Positions 35,151-46,034 of a stretch of 64,000 nt of DNA are shown piece by piece. The position numbers were made by a program, and so were the translations under genes. The notes under the pieces are model-generated. The model worked only from the letters and a program-made list of their open reading frames with translations, made no database searches and was not told where the DNA came from. Within the stretch, counting starts at the first letter, position 1. Each line of letters opens with the position of its first letter. The stretch covers positions 40,554,035-40,618,034 of the forward strand of contig NC_045443.1 of the NCBI RefSeq assembly GCF_002776525.5, given 5' to 3'. Source of the DNA: Piliocolobus tephrosceles (Eukaryota; Chordata; Mammalia; Primates; Cercopithecidae).

Positions 35151-35328
35151 TTTTATTTTATTATTTTTAATTGACAAACAATAATCATATATATTTATGG
35201 GATGCAATATTATATTTCAACACATATATATATTGTAGAATGATCAAACTAGGCCAGTTAGCATATCAATCACCTCAAATATTTACCATTTCTCTGAAGT
35301 GAAAACATTTAAAATCCCCTCATTTACA
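35151..35328 (-). mobile_element. L1M 3' UTR fragment, antisense
   Basis: 'ttaattgacaaacaataatc', 'atatatttatgggatgcaat' and 'ggccagttagcatatcaatc' match the reverse complement of the 3' UTR of older mammalian L1 (L1MA/L1MB). Confidence 0.7.
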
Positions 35329-35329
35329 T

Positions 35330-36675
35330 GAACTTTTTATAAAATCACTCATACTGACTCATGTCATTGTCTCTGACATATTATCTTTCTGAAAACATGC
35401 TGCAAATAGTAATACACTGGCAACATTGCTTTGACTATGAGGGATAATTTAAACAATTTTTAAAAGAATATAAAGTACAGGTTTGTATTCATTAAAAAGT
35501 GTGTATGTGTGGGGGAGTTCTTATAGACTTTGTATAAATATGAGTTTGTTTAAATAATGTAAATGGTATTTTTATGATATATTTTATTCAATACTTTAAT
35601 ATTAAAAATTATTGGTTTCATTTTCTTTTTATTTTAGACTTCAGGTGGAACTTTCTTTCAACTAAGGTCCTAGGATCTCTTCTGCATTTATTTCTTCTCT
35701 TTGATCTGTGAATAGTGTTATACTTACTACAGAAAATAATCATGTTCCTTCACTGCAGAATTTCAGATTAATGGTCCAGGATTCCACTAAAAAACTAGTA
35801 GTTTATTTAAAAAGTTATTTTCTCTCAATAAGTAAAAAGTACATTTCTTCAAATCTTCAAAATGAATTTAAAGATGTTTTAAGAAAAGAATGGAGCTGAC
35901 CCAGGGGATAGGAAAAAGTAGAACATCTGTGAGAATGACAGTTGACAGTTTTTTTTTTTTTTAAAAAAAAGAACAGGATTAAGAATGAAGACAATCAATA
36001 ATTATATCAATAGAATGAATATGTATTATTTAAGAATTCTCAGAATTTTAGAACAATACAAATGTGGTCAGATAAAAAGTTTGTTGTTAGATGTTTGTTC
36101 TTTTATAAGGTAAACATTAAAATGATATCTAAAGTTAAAAAAATGCAGTTTACAGGTATAGTATGCATTGTTAAAGAAAATATAGCATATTTGAGATATG
36201 TCTTACCTTTATGATATTGATATAAAGCACAATTACCACTAGTCCCCAACAAAGACCATAGTTTCACTGTCAAGAAAATGCAGCAGAATCAGTCAGATGC
36301 AGGAATTTCAAAGCCAACTTTTAAGTATAAGACATTTTAACAGTAGTTGTTATTTCACAATGATGACAGTACAAGTAACTTGCTTCTCTTCTTGTTTTTA
36401 CAAGTGTTCTCTAAAGTTTTTATGTGATTTTTTTCATAATGTATATGTGTGTGTATATATGTGTGTGTGTTATATATGTATGTGTGCATGTATGTGTAAT
36501 TCTAAAAGCATAGATTTTCCTGTTCATATATGATTTATTTTTAAAAAATCAGTTTTCTATCCAAACTTTTTTGAAATCTAAATTTGAGGGCTCACATAGC
36601 ATTTTTCTGCAGTTATCAGCTATACTAGCTTTAAATTTGGAAATGAAAGAACTATGAAATGTCAGAGATTTTATT
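35330..36675. other. Unassigned AT-rich DNA with simple repeats
   Basis: No gene recognised. A T15/A8 junction lies at 35949-35971 and a degenerate TG/TA simple repeat at 36440-36500. Confidence 0.5.
36440..36500. repeat. TG/TA microsatellite
   Basis: Alternating 'tatatgtgtgtgtatatatg' and 'tatgtatgtgtgcatgtatg'. The frame 36297-36533 translates this and is spurious. Confidence 0.75.
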
Positions 36676-36679
36676 CTAC

Positions 36680-36985
36680 TTAGAAGCCAGCAAATTAGCC
36701 AGCCATAGTTTACTGGATGCTTGTGGAAGACATGAGTCTCCTGAATCAGAGACACAGGATAGTTCATTAGTCACAGCAATAGCAGCAAACTATTTATTAG
36801 TCACAGCAATACAGCAAATTTGCGCTCCGTCTCTGAGCCCCAATTCCCATAAGGTGACAAAGAGAGACCCAATGAAGCGTGCACGTGTAGGAGGTTGCAT
36901 TGTGGGAGTGGAATTCAGAGTTTAGGGAACTCGAATCTGTTCATAGAAGGCACTAAACCTGCCCAATCTTGCACCAAAAAGAAAC
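36680..36985 (-). mobile_element. Probable ERV LTR, antisense
   Basis: Read on the minus strand it looks like the 3' half of an LTR. 'gggctcagagacggagcgc' is followed by 'tgctgtgactaataaatag', with an AATAAA signal, then 'tccacaagcatccagtaaac'. A ~30-bp unit around 'ttagtcacagcaat' is tandemly repeated at 36765 and 36798. Family unnamed. Confidence 0.45.
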
Positions 36986-37020
36986 ATATTTATTATATTG
37001 GACAGTAAAGATACCTGCTG

Positions 37021-37175
37021 TATATAGATATAGATAGATAGATAGATAGATAGACAAAAAGATAGATAGATGAGATAGATAACATCTGTGTGTATCTATC
37101 TCTAATATATATATATGTGTGTGTATCTACATCTATAGATATCTGTGTGTATATATGTGTATATGTATAGGTGTG

Positions 37176-37219
<44 letters not shown>

Positions 37220-37224
37220 GAGAG
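37021..37224. repeat. Compound microsatellite (TAGA)n / (TG)n
   Basis: (TAGA)6 starts at 37031 and more GATA units lie at 37061-37082. A TATG/TGTG stretch is followed by a perfect (GT)17 at 37179-37212 and 'agagagag'. The minus-strand frame at 36993-37178 is a translation of it. Confidence 0.9.
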
Positions 37225-37376
37225 AGAGGCTTTTAAAAGTTCTAGAAGGATGGCAAACTAAACGTGGTGGTGATCTCTGGAGAATCTGGAGAGGTCCAAA
37301 ACTGGGAGCAAGTGGGGTTTTAGCTTTATCTCTAAAATCCCAAATTGTAATTTAAATAGACTATATATTCAAATGT

Positions 37377-37871
37377 GTGGTAGGCTGAAAGTGTCCCAAC
37401 CCCCAAAAGATACAGGTTCTAATCCTAGAACCTAAAAATATTACTGATATGCCAAAAACTTTGCAGATGTGATTAATTTAAGGATTGTGAGATAAAGAGA
37501 TTATTCTGAATTATCAGACTGGGTCCTAAATGTAATCACAACTGTACTTATAACAGTGAGGTAAACGGAGACTTGACCCAGACACACAAAGGAGAAGGCA
37601 ATGCAAAGACAGAAAAAAGAGAGAAAAAAGTTGGAAGTTGCTGGTTGGAGCGATACAGTCACAAGCCAAGGAATGGCAACAGCCATCAGAGGCTGGAAGA
37701 GGCAGGCAATAGAATCTTCCCTAGAGGCTCTGGAGGCAGCATAGCCCTGACCACACCTTGATTTCTTCCCAGTGGAACTCATTTCAGACCTAAAGCATCC
37801 AGAACTGAAAATACATTTTTAAGTCACCCAATTTGTGGTAACTTGTTACAACAGCCACAAGAAACTAATAC
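37377..37871 (+). mobile_element. MLT1 LTR (MaLR), near full length
   Basis: In MLT1 order: 'tttgcagatgtgattaattt', 'cacaagccaaggaatggcaa', 'aggctggaagaggcaggcaa', 'ccctgaccacaccttgattt', and the end 'tttgtggtaacttgttacaa' then 'gaaactaatacc'. Solo LTR. The open frames at 37501-37782 lie in it. Confidence 0.85.
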
Positions 37872-37874
37872 CAT

Positions 37875-40280
37875 TTGTCATTTATGAAATCTTTTTTAAA
37901 AATACACATAGAGAAAAGACAAAAGCACAAAAGTCAAAATGTTAACAGCTATTAGTTCTGGGTCACAGGATATGGGTCATTATTAATCTCTTCCCTTTCT
38001 GAATTTTTCAAGTTAAAAAAAAAAGGAAAATGACAACAACAAACATCAGAACAAGGAGGATGCGAAGGAGATTCACTCTGAGGAACTGTCAGAAAATCAA
38101 CATTTACACAAACAGTTTTACTTTGAGGCTAAGTTTCTCAGATAAGGAATTAAATATAGAAAATTGATTTAAATATTATGTACTGTCTAAGATGGGTTAA
38201 TGTCTGTAAAGCAGATGGCCATTGTCTTAAATAAATTTGGTTGATACACAATCCCAATACCTCTGGTATACCTTGAGGAAAATCTGTTATCTGGAATACT
38301 CTTGGCATCTCTTGGTTGTTTCCAGATACCTTGTAATTAGCATTCCACAGACAATAGCTCAGTTTTGACTTTTATATCAAAGATGGTCCTTAGTCTCTAA
38401 TGGAAAACACAAGGCTTGGGCTAGGGTAATTGCCACAAAGAAGTGACCTGTAACTCTCCATACTAGCAGTCTTCGAATTGGCTTATACTTATTCCCAAAT
38501 ATACACCCAAGTGGCACAAAACAAGGATATTTTTCAGGTAATAATTTTCGTAAGAACCCTGAAATGTACCAAGATACTGACTGAGAAAGTATCTCTGCTT
38601 AAGAAGTAGGTTTTACTTTCCTATATCCCCTTTCATGATAGTCATTTTCCCCCTTACAAGGAAAGATGTCATTCTCACCCATCCTGAACCTTACCATGAT
38701 ATATTCCCATAGGACATACCCTAGTGTTAACTAATACACATCTGTGCATACAAACTAATTAGAGAAAATAGTTCCATATCCATCTCATTAAGATCCAGGT
38801 TACCAATAAAAGTTTATTTTTATATTTACCACCCATTTATCAAATGCATAACATATTCATGTTTTTGTTATTTGTATTTTCTTGATAATTATAATAATTT
38901 AATTCAGTCACCTTTTGTACTTAGAACCTTATGGTCACAGGTCTTAAAAAGTTAAATCTTAATTTATATACACATTTTTATGACAAATAAATATGAAAGA
39001 ATGCTTATCTTAGCCTAGTCTAAAGTGATGGTCTAAAGCTATCACCTTAGTGAGGGATGGGAACTCAGGGCATCAGGAAAAAGGGAGAAGGAAAAATAGG
39101 CAGGGAAGACGGGCAAGCTAATATTAATACAAAGGAGGGCAAGACTTGTGTCCGATACCAAGGAGGCACAAACTGGGGAAGCAAAATTATTTCAACAACC
39201 TTGATTAAATCAAAGCAAAAGTATATGTGTACTGGGCAAAGGGGCTGAGTTTTTCCATTACCAAGCGTCATTAGGCCTGAGATTTTAGACATTCACCTCA
39301 ATTTTCTATTACTTAAAAGACTAAGTCCTGTGCTTTATCTGTCTTGTTTGATGCGTTTGCTATTCTAAAAAAAATTCTACAAGAGGAAATATAGATCCAG
39401 ATTTAGTTTTACTGTTGCAAAACCATTTATCCTCCTACTGTCTTTAAAAGAGCAGAAAAATAAAATTTATGGCCTTATAGATGTTTAATTTAGGATTTTG
39501 GAATACCAACTGTTTCATTAATCCTAATCACTCCATTCAAGTGTATAAACATCTTGAATGATGAAGGGCATTTTCAACAGGAAGACACATGATTACATTA
39601 CCTTTAGTTTGGACATTTGATCAAACAGCTTCCTGTCACCTTTGAACAGGAATTTCTATTTAGATTGCCAGTCAGATAGATGCTCTATCATGTTTTTAAT
39701 CAAGATAAACAACTCTACCACCACAGTTACAGTGCAACCAAAAGAAATATAGGAACATACACTTTACAGGTGATGAAGATGCAGATTATAAAACAGTACA
39801 ATTAGCTGTTTGCTCTTAGTTAAAAGGATCTTCCCTGATTATTTTTAACAAAATTTAAAAACCTCACTAAAATTAATTTCAGGTATATTTTGCCTATAAC
39901 AATATGGTGCCAAGCTATAAGTCACAGCCTATATTAGATTATAAAACTTCTCAAATACTCTGTGTATTTATTGAACAATACACTCCCTAGCCTCTTTGGC
40001 TTCACTGATTCTTTTTTCTGAAGTGCCACATCTAAGAAATTTTATGTTCAAAATCAAATTGTGTCTCTTTACTTCCTGGTTAGGTTACAATTACTCTTTT
40101 AGCGTTTGCATTCCTAGACCATGGGAGTAACTATAAGAAAGACCCTTTCTACACTTGGACGTTGTCTCTAGCTTCACAGAAGCTGGACCCAGATTTGAGG
40201 AAGGAGTGTCATGGGATGGAAAGGGATAGAATGAAGCTAGTTTTGGTATTTCTCTAAACATTTCAAAACTGTAGTGTCAA
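37875..40280. other. Unassigned AT-rich DNA
   Basis: No gene. Small overlapping frames at 39057-39292 on both strands have no recognised similarity. Confidence 0.5.
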
Positions 40281-40291
40281 GAGATAAGCCA

Positions 40292-40583
40292 CCGGGCATG
40301 GTGGCGCGTGCCTGTAATCCCAGCACTTTGGAAGGCCGAGGCGGTGGATCACGAGGTTAGGAGTTTGAGACCAGCCTGGCTAACACAGTGAAACCCCGTC
40401 TCTACTAAAAGTACAAAAATTAGCTGGGTATGGTTATGAGCGCCTGTAATTCCAGCTACTCAGGAGGCTGAGGCAGAAGAAGCTTGAACCCAGGAGGTGG
40501 AGGTTGCAGTGAGCACAGATCACACCCCAGAACTCCAACCTGGGCAACAAGAGTGAGACTCTGTTTCAAATAAACAAAAAAAG
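40292..40583 (+). mobile_element. Alu SINE (AluS-like) with target-site duplication
   Basis: + strand Alu beginning 'ccgggcatggtggcgcgtgc' and ending 'gactctgtttcaaataaac'. 'gagataagcca' flanks it exactly (40281-40291 and 40584-40594). Confidence 0.95.
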
Positions 40584-40594
40584 GAGATAAGCCA

Positions 40595-41915
40595 AGAGTC
40601 TCTGTTTCCATACCATGAAACACATAGCTAATTATTTCTGCAAAAATTCTGTGGCCTGATTTTTACTGAAGGATTGTTTAAAAATCCAGACAAGAAGTGT
40701 TTTCTTTTTTAGATAAAATGCTTTAAATTGTTACTTAAATAAATATTGTTATTCTCCAAGTAAAATAAATGTTGAGTTAATTCTTATCTTTGAAAGGAAT
40801 TTAATTATCAAAGACGAAATCTCCCTCTTTTTGTTGAAAAGCTGAACAATTTTCTACTGTGTTTCCTTTTAAGTAGAGGTCTTTCAATAATGTTCAACCC
40901 TCAATTTAATAAAACAACAACTGTTGTGGGGTGGAGCCATCAGACCTGGGTACATCATTATTTTTCAGAATGATCGGTGATTAACAAATAAATTATATCA
41001 TCCACTTGAATTTATTAAGTTCCCAAACGAACATAAAGTTTTGCTGCATGCTGTATGAGGCAAGTTAAATAGACACAGTTCCTACCTTCTAAGAGGGAAT
41101 TAATCATATTTATCAGATAACAGTGTGATGTAATCCATGCTATCCAATGTAGCATTGAATGAGAGCAGATTTTACTCATAGGAGTATTATAAACTCATAC
41201 ATATTCCTTAGATATTCTCTAGAAAACACAATTAAAAACTGGTGGAATTATTCCTGTGTTTTGCATAGATGATCTGATAGTGACCCTAATTATTCGCTTT
41301 CTGTCACTAAGTAATCATCTGGCCATCATGAAATAATAAATTTTAGGGAAATTTTTATTTATTCAGTTAATTAAACTGGTTATAATAGAGCTTCCCAAAG
41401 GGTAGTAAACTTATGATTGCCTAGAAATAATTTTAGGTGGCACAGACATGACATTTTTTACTTTAATAGTAATATATTTATTGTAATGCATAGGGGAAGA
41501 CATTATTGCCTTCTTAAATCTGTGATATAACATTTCCTTTTAGATAAATTTATTTACATTAAAAACATGATTAGATTTTTTAAAAAGTATATTAAATGGC
41601 ATGTAGATATGACAAGAGTCATAAAGGAAAAAGGAAAATAACAAAGTTTAGAAAACATTTGGTTAGAATATGAACTTGACATGTAAGTAGTAACGGAGTA
41701 GTGCAAAAATGAACTAGTTGGCTTTTCACATAAAATTGTTTTGTCTGACATGGTAATGACATCTTTTTGCATGGAATTACAATAGTTGAAATATTAGGTA
41801 AGAGACTGAATAAATCAACAAAACCTACCAAAACTGCTTGTTAAATAGCTCAGGCTGTATACGCTAAAAAACAAAAAAACATTTCAATTAAGTAGTCTAA
41901 AAATACAAAGGTATA
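40595..41915. other. Unassigned AT-rich DNA
   Basis: No gene recognised. A weak antisense L2-like tail may lie around 41040-41160 ('cacagttcctaccttctaag'), but too diverged to assert. Confidence 0.4.
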
Positions 41916-41917
41916 AA

Positions 41918-42640
41918 TAAAATACTTCGGAGTAAAATTATTATTATTACTTTTTTTTTTTTTTTTTTTTTTGAGATGGAATCTCTCTCTGTCACCCAGG
42001 CTGGAGTGCAGTGGTGCGATCTCGGCTCACTCAACCTCCACCTCCCAGGTTTAAGCGATTTTCCTGCCTCAGCCTCTCAAGTAGCTGGGTCTACAGGTAT
42101 GTGCCACCATACCCAGCTAATTTTTTGTATTTTTAGTAGAGACAGGGTTTCACCGTGTTAGCCAGGATGTTCTCAATCTCCTGATCTCATGATCCACCTG
42201 CCTCAGTCTCCCAAAGTGCTGGGATTATAGGCTTGAGCCACCACGCTCGGCCAGGAATAAAATTATTTTTAAGTACGAGACTTGTATACTGAAAACACCA
42301 CTGAGACAGATTAAAGACCTAAATAGATGGTAGACATTCTTTGTACATGGATTGGAAAACTTAATGTTGTTCAGATGCAATACTGCCCAAGTGGATCTAC
42401 AGATGCAATGCAATCCTTAGTAAAATCTCAACTGGTTCTTTTGAAGAAATGGGCAAGCTGATTCTAAAATTTATATAGAAATGCAAGGGACCCAGGTTAG
42501 CCAAAACAATCTTGGAAAAGAAAACCAAAGCTAGAAAACTCTCACTTCTTCATTTTTAAACTTACTGCAAACCTACTGTAATCAAGACAGTGTGGTACTG
42601 GCATAAGGATAGACATAGAGATCAATTGAATAGAAATGAG
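41918..42640 (+). mobile_element. L1M LINE, ORF2 fragment (split by an Alu)
   Basis: After and before the Alu the + strand follows old L1 ORF2: 'gagacttgtatactgaaaac', 'gtacatggattggaaaactt', 'acccaggttagccaaaacaa', 'tgtaatcaagacagtgtggt' and 'actggcataaggatagacat'. Many stops. It ends abruptly near 42640, where the 5' end of another L1 begins. Confidence 0.85.
41951..42252 (-). mobile_element. AluY, antisense, with target-site duplication
   Basis: T22 tract, then antisense Alu ('cccaggctggagtgcagtgg', 'ccgtgttagccaggatg'), ending 'ataggcttgagccaccacgc'. 'ggagtaaaattatt' (41929-41942) and 'ggaataaaattatt' (42254-42267) are the duplication with one mismatch. 'ggcttgagcc' is the variant typical of Old World monkey AluY. 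Confidence 0.95.
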
Positions 42641-44102
42641 TCCAGGAGATTAGATTCAAGACAGCTGACTAGATGCAGCTAAGATGTGTCTCTTCCACAG
42701 AGAGGAACCAAAATATCAAGTAAACCTTCTCACTTCAAATGGATCTTTAGAGAGAAAACACTGAAATGTAATAGAGATGTGATGGAAGACAGTGTGATTG
42801 AAGAGGAAGGAAGTGGAGTATCCTGCTGAGTGTTGCTAGGTGCCAGAACCAACCCCTAGACCCAGACTGAACCCCAGGAAGGGATGAATGAAGGAAACCC
42901 AGGGCACCACATTCCCACCGTGGACCTCTGAGATCCTAGCTATGGGAGTTCCCATGACTCCTGTAGATCTCTGGAGTGGCAAGGAATGCTGTCTGGAGAA
43001 CAAGCAGAGGCACTGCTTAAACCCGCATGGAGCCCTCAAGACTTCAGTGTTCTGGGCAGCTATAGCAAAACATAACTCTAGACACCCATCCCCTGAGGCT
43101 CTGGGTCATGCCCTAAGTGCCTGTAGCTCCTGCCATCTGTAGAGGCCAGAAGGGATTTGAGGCTGGGTGTGCTCATGGGCCCAAGACAGAACCATCACTG
43201 TCACAGGACTGAGATGCATCCTATCATGTGCCCCTCATGCCTGCTGGTCCTCTCAAGACTACCTGCTTGTCATTCCCACGTTGGGCAAGTGGGCACCCAC
43301 AGCACAGCCTCCACTGCCCTGCCTGGAGTGGTTTGTTGGTAGCCTAGGAGCAGTTCAACACCTCCATCACAGCTCGTGCATGACCCTGAATGGCCAGAGG
43401 ACAATCTGCTGGTCTGGTCCCAGTTCCCCAGGACTTGACCATACCACCTAGGGTTATGAAGATGAGACTAGTGGCCTGATCTTTAGCAGTAGAGAAGCTC
43501 TCACTGTCAGAACACAGAGAAGAGTTTAGTGCAGGTCCATGTCATGGCGCAGGAGTTGGGCACCCCTCGTTTCACAAGACCTGGAATGTGTCTGGCCTGA
43601 AAACCTTACTTTCTGCCGCAGGGAATTTTATACTCTGGAATGCCTGGAATGGCTCAGCGATCTGGATACAGAGGACTTGGAGGTAGCCTAACTGGTTGGG
43701 CCTGTCGCCAGGGCCAGACACTGAGAGAAGGAAGACCCACCAGATCAGGGTGTGGGAGCTGGGTAGGCCCCACAGCTCACTACTGTGCTGAAAACCCCAC
43801 GCCATCCCTCTTCCTCTGAGCTGGCTCTGTGGCACAGGAGAGATGCCTCTGCCCTTCCCTGGAGAGTTGTCCCAGGGGCCTGAGAGTTGCCCCAGAACTT
43901 CACCAAGGTCAGAACCTGTACCTGCTCCAGAAAGCCTGGACCAGCCTGATCCAGCAGTGTCTAGCTTTGCCGCCTCTAGCTGCCTTGGCAACAGAGTGTG
44001 GGGAGAGACCCCTGAGAGCCACACACCCCACCCATTGTCAGGGACACCCCAGTACTTCCCCTGTCAACATATCAACAAAGACCAAGTACAAATTCCACTA
44101 CC

Positions 44103-44463
44103 GGCTGGGCACCGTGGCTCGTACCTGTAATCCCAGCACTTTGGGAGGCCAAGGTGAGTGGATCACCTGAGGTCAGAAGTTGAAGACCAGCCTGACCAAT
44201 ACGGTGAAACCCCTAAAAATATAAAAATTATATTTTTATATAATTTTTAAAATTTTTATAAATTACTAAAAATATAAAAATTAGGCAGGCATGGTGGTAG
44301 GCGCCTGTACCCAGCTACTTGGGAGGCAGGGGAAGTTACTTGGGAGGCTAAGGCAGGAGAATGCTTGAACCCAGGAGGCAGAGGTTGCAGCAAGCCGAGA
44401 AAGCACCACTGCACTCCAGCCTGAGTGACAGACCAAGACTCTGCCTCAAAAAAAAAAAAAAAA
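44103..44463 (+). mobile_element. Alu SINE with internal AT-rich expansion
   Basis: + strand Alu starting 'ggctgggcaccgtggctcgt' and ending in an A15 tail. Where the A-rich linker should be (44214-44282) it has about 50 extra bases of A/T with inverted and direct repeats ('ctaaaaatataaaaatta' appears twice). A second local duplication of 'acttgggaggc' lies at 44318 and 44339. It is inside the L1 5' UTR. Confidence 0.92.
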
Positions 44464-44647
44464 GCCATTACCGTCACTATAACTTCATCTTGCCTACAAG
44501 CACCATCTATTGGCTGGGAGGTCAAACGATACTGTCCATCACAACTTCTGACATTATTAGTGTACAACAGCCAGCTGTCGCTCACAAGCACCACCTACTG
44601 GCAGGCATGGTGAACTGCCCAAACCAATGTAATTCCTGCTGACAGAG

Positions 44648-44703
44648 GTGCTGGAGAACAAAATATGGCTCCTAAGTGCTGGAGAACAAAATATGGCTCT
44701 ATC
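44648..44703. repeat. 28-bp tandem duplication in L1 5' UTR
   Basis: 'gtgctggagaacaaaatatg' plus 'gctc' occurs at 44648-44671 and again at 44676-44699 without mismatch. Confidence 0.9.
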
Positions 44704-44994
44704 TTTGTTGGAAACAGTGAACCTGATCACACATACAGCACACTGCTACTACAACCTACAAACAACTAGAATTTGAAAAAACCACTATGCTATCTATAAC
44801 CAACTAATTCATACAGAGCTTTGGCCCCCTAAAACTACATAGAAGCAAAGCCAAAAGACCCTACCCAGTATATGCAACAGTCATACGCTCAAAGAGAGAA
44901 GAAAATAAAACTCACCCAAATGAAAGTAAATTCAAAAATAAAAAGTGACAGTTTCTGCAGATAAGAAGGAACCACCACAAGAACTCCAGCACCA

Positions 44995-45925
44995 TGAAGA
45001 AACAAAATGTTGTGATACCCCCAAAAGACCACACCAGCTCTCCAGCAATGGGTCCTAACCCAAATGAAAACTTTTAAATGACAGATAAATAACTCAAGGT
45101 ATGGGTTGTAAGCAAGTTCCGTGCAATCTAAGTAAAAGTTGAAATATAACACAGAAAGGCAGAAAAACAGATCAGGAGATGAAAGATGAGATAGTTCTGT
45201 TTTATTGAAAAACAGAACTTCTGGAAATATAAAATACACTAAAGGAATTTCACAATACAATTGAAAGTTTTAACAAGACTACACTAAACAGAAGAAAGAA
45301 TTTCAGAGTTTGAAGACCTGTCTTTCAAATTAACACAGTTAGACAAAAATAAAGAAAACAGAATTTGTAAAAGTGAACAAAGACTTTGAGAAATATGGGA
45401 TTATGTAAAGTGATCAAACCTACAATTTTTAGGCATTCCTGAGGGAAAAGAAGAAAAAGAGGTTTGGAAAACATACTTGAGGGAATAATTCAGGAAAGTT
45501 TCCCTGATCTGGCTACAGATGTAGAAATCCAGATTTAAGAAATGCAAATATCCACAAGATACTCTACATGACAAGTATCATGAAGCCATGTAGTTATTAG
45601 ACTATTCAAGGTCAACATGAAAGAGCAAATCTTAAAGGCAGCTAGACAGAAGCATCAAATCATTTATAAGAAAATCCCATCAGACTAACAGCAGGCTTTT
45701 CGGAAGACACTTTACAAATCAGAAAAGATTGGTGGCCTATCTTTAACCTCCTAAAAGAAAAAAACATGCCAGTCAAGAATTTTATATCCTGCCAAGCTAA
45801 GATTCATAAATGAAGAAGAAACGAAGTATTTCCCAAATGAGCAAATGCTAAGGGATCTGTCACCACTAGACAGGTCCTACAAGAAATGGTCAAAGGAGTC
45901 CTAAACATGGAAATGAAAAGGTGAT
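44995..45925 (+). pseudogene. L1 ORF1 relic
   Basis: ORF1 encodes the L1 RNA-binding protein, with a coiled coil, an RNA-recognition motif and a C-terminal domain. The DNA follows the ORF1 order of older primate L1: start 'accatgaagaaacaaaatg', coiled-coil part around 45100-45350, 'gagaaatatgggattatgta' at about 45390, and 'catcagactaacagcaggct' at about 45677. The end is near 'acatggaaatgaaaaggtga' (45905). Multiple stops and indels; no long open frame survives. Confidence 0.8.
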
Positions 45926-46034
45926 ACTTGCCATAATAAAAGCACATATAAGTAGAAAGTTCACACATCCCATAAAGTAATTACACAGTTTAGACTCCAA
46001 AGCAACTAGCTAACAAAACTATGACCAGAAGAAA

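Larger units (their letters stand above)
42645..44990 (+). promoter_or_regulatory. L1 5' UTR (former promoter region), Alu-interrupted
   Basis: In an active L1 this region carries the internal RNA polymerase II promoter. Here it is the most GC-rich stretch of the window (about 42830-44060). It contains several chance open frames on both strands (42888-43142, 43167-43451, 43829-44170, and 43572-44024 on the minus strand, 150 codons); they agree with no protein I know. Imperfect internal repeats occur at 44495-44605 ('acaagcacca(t/c)cta') and at 44648-44703. Confidence 0.75.

Noticed and set aside
37021..37224. Regular spacing suggestive of a CRISPR-like array
   Set aside because: It is a simple-sequence microsatellite with no unique spacers, in a primate genome.
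43572..44024. 150-codon minus-strand open frame, plus other frames in 42888-44170
   Set aside because: They lie in the GC-rich L1 5' UTR, where stops are rarer. Frames overlap on both strands and none shows a known domain.
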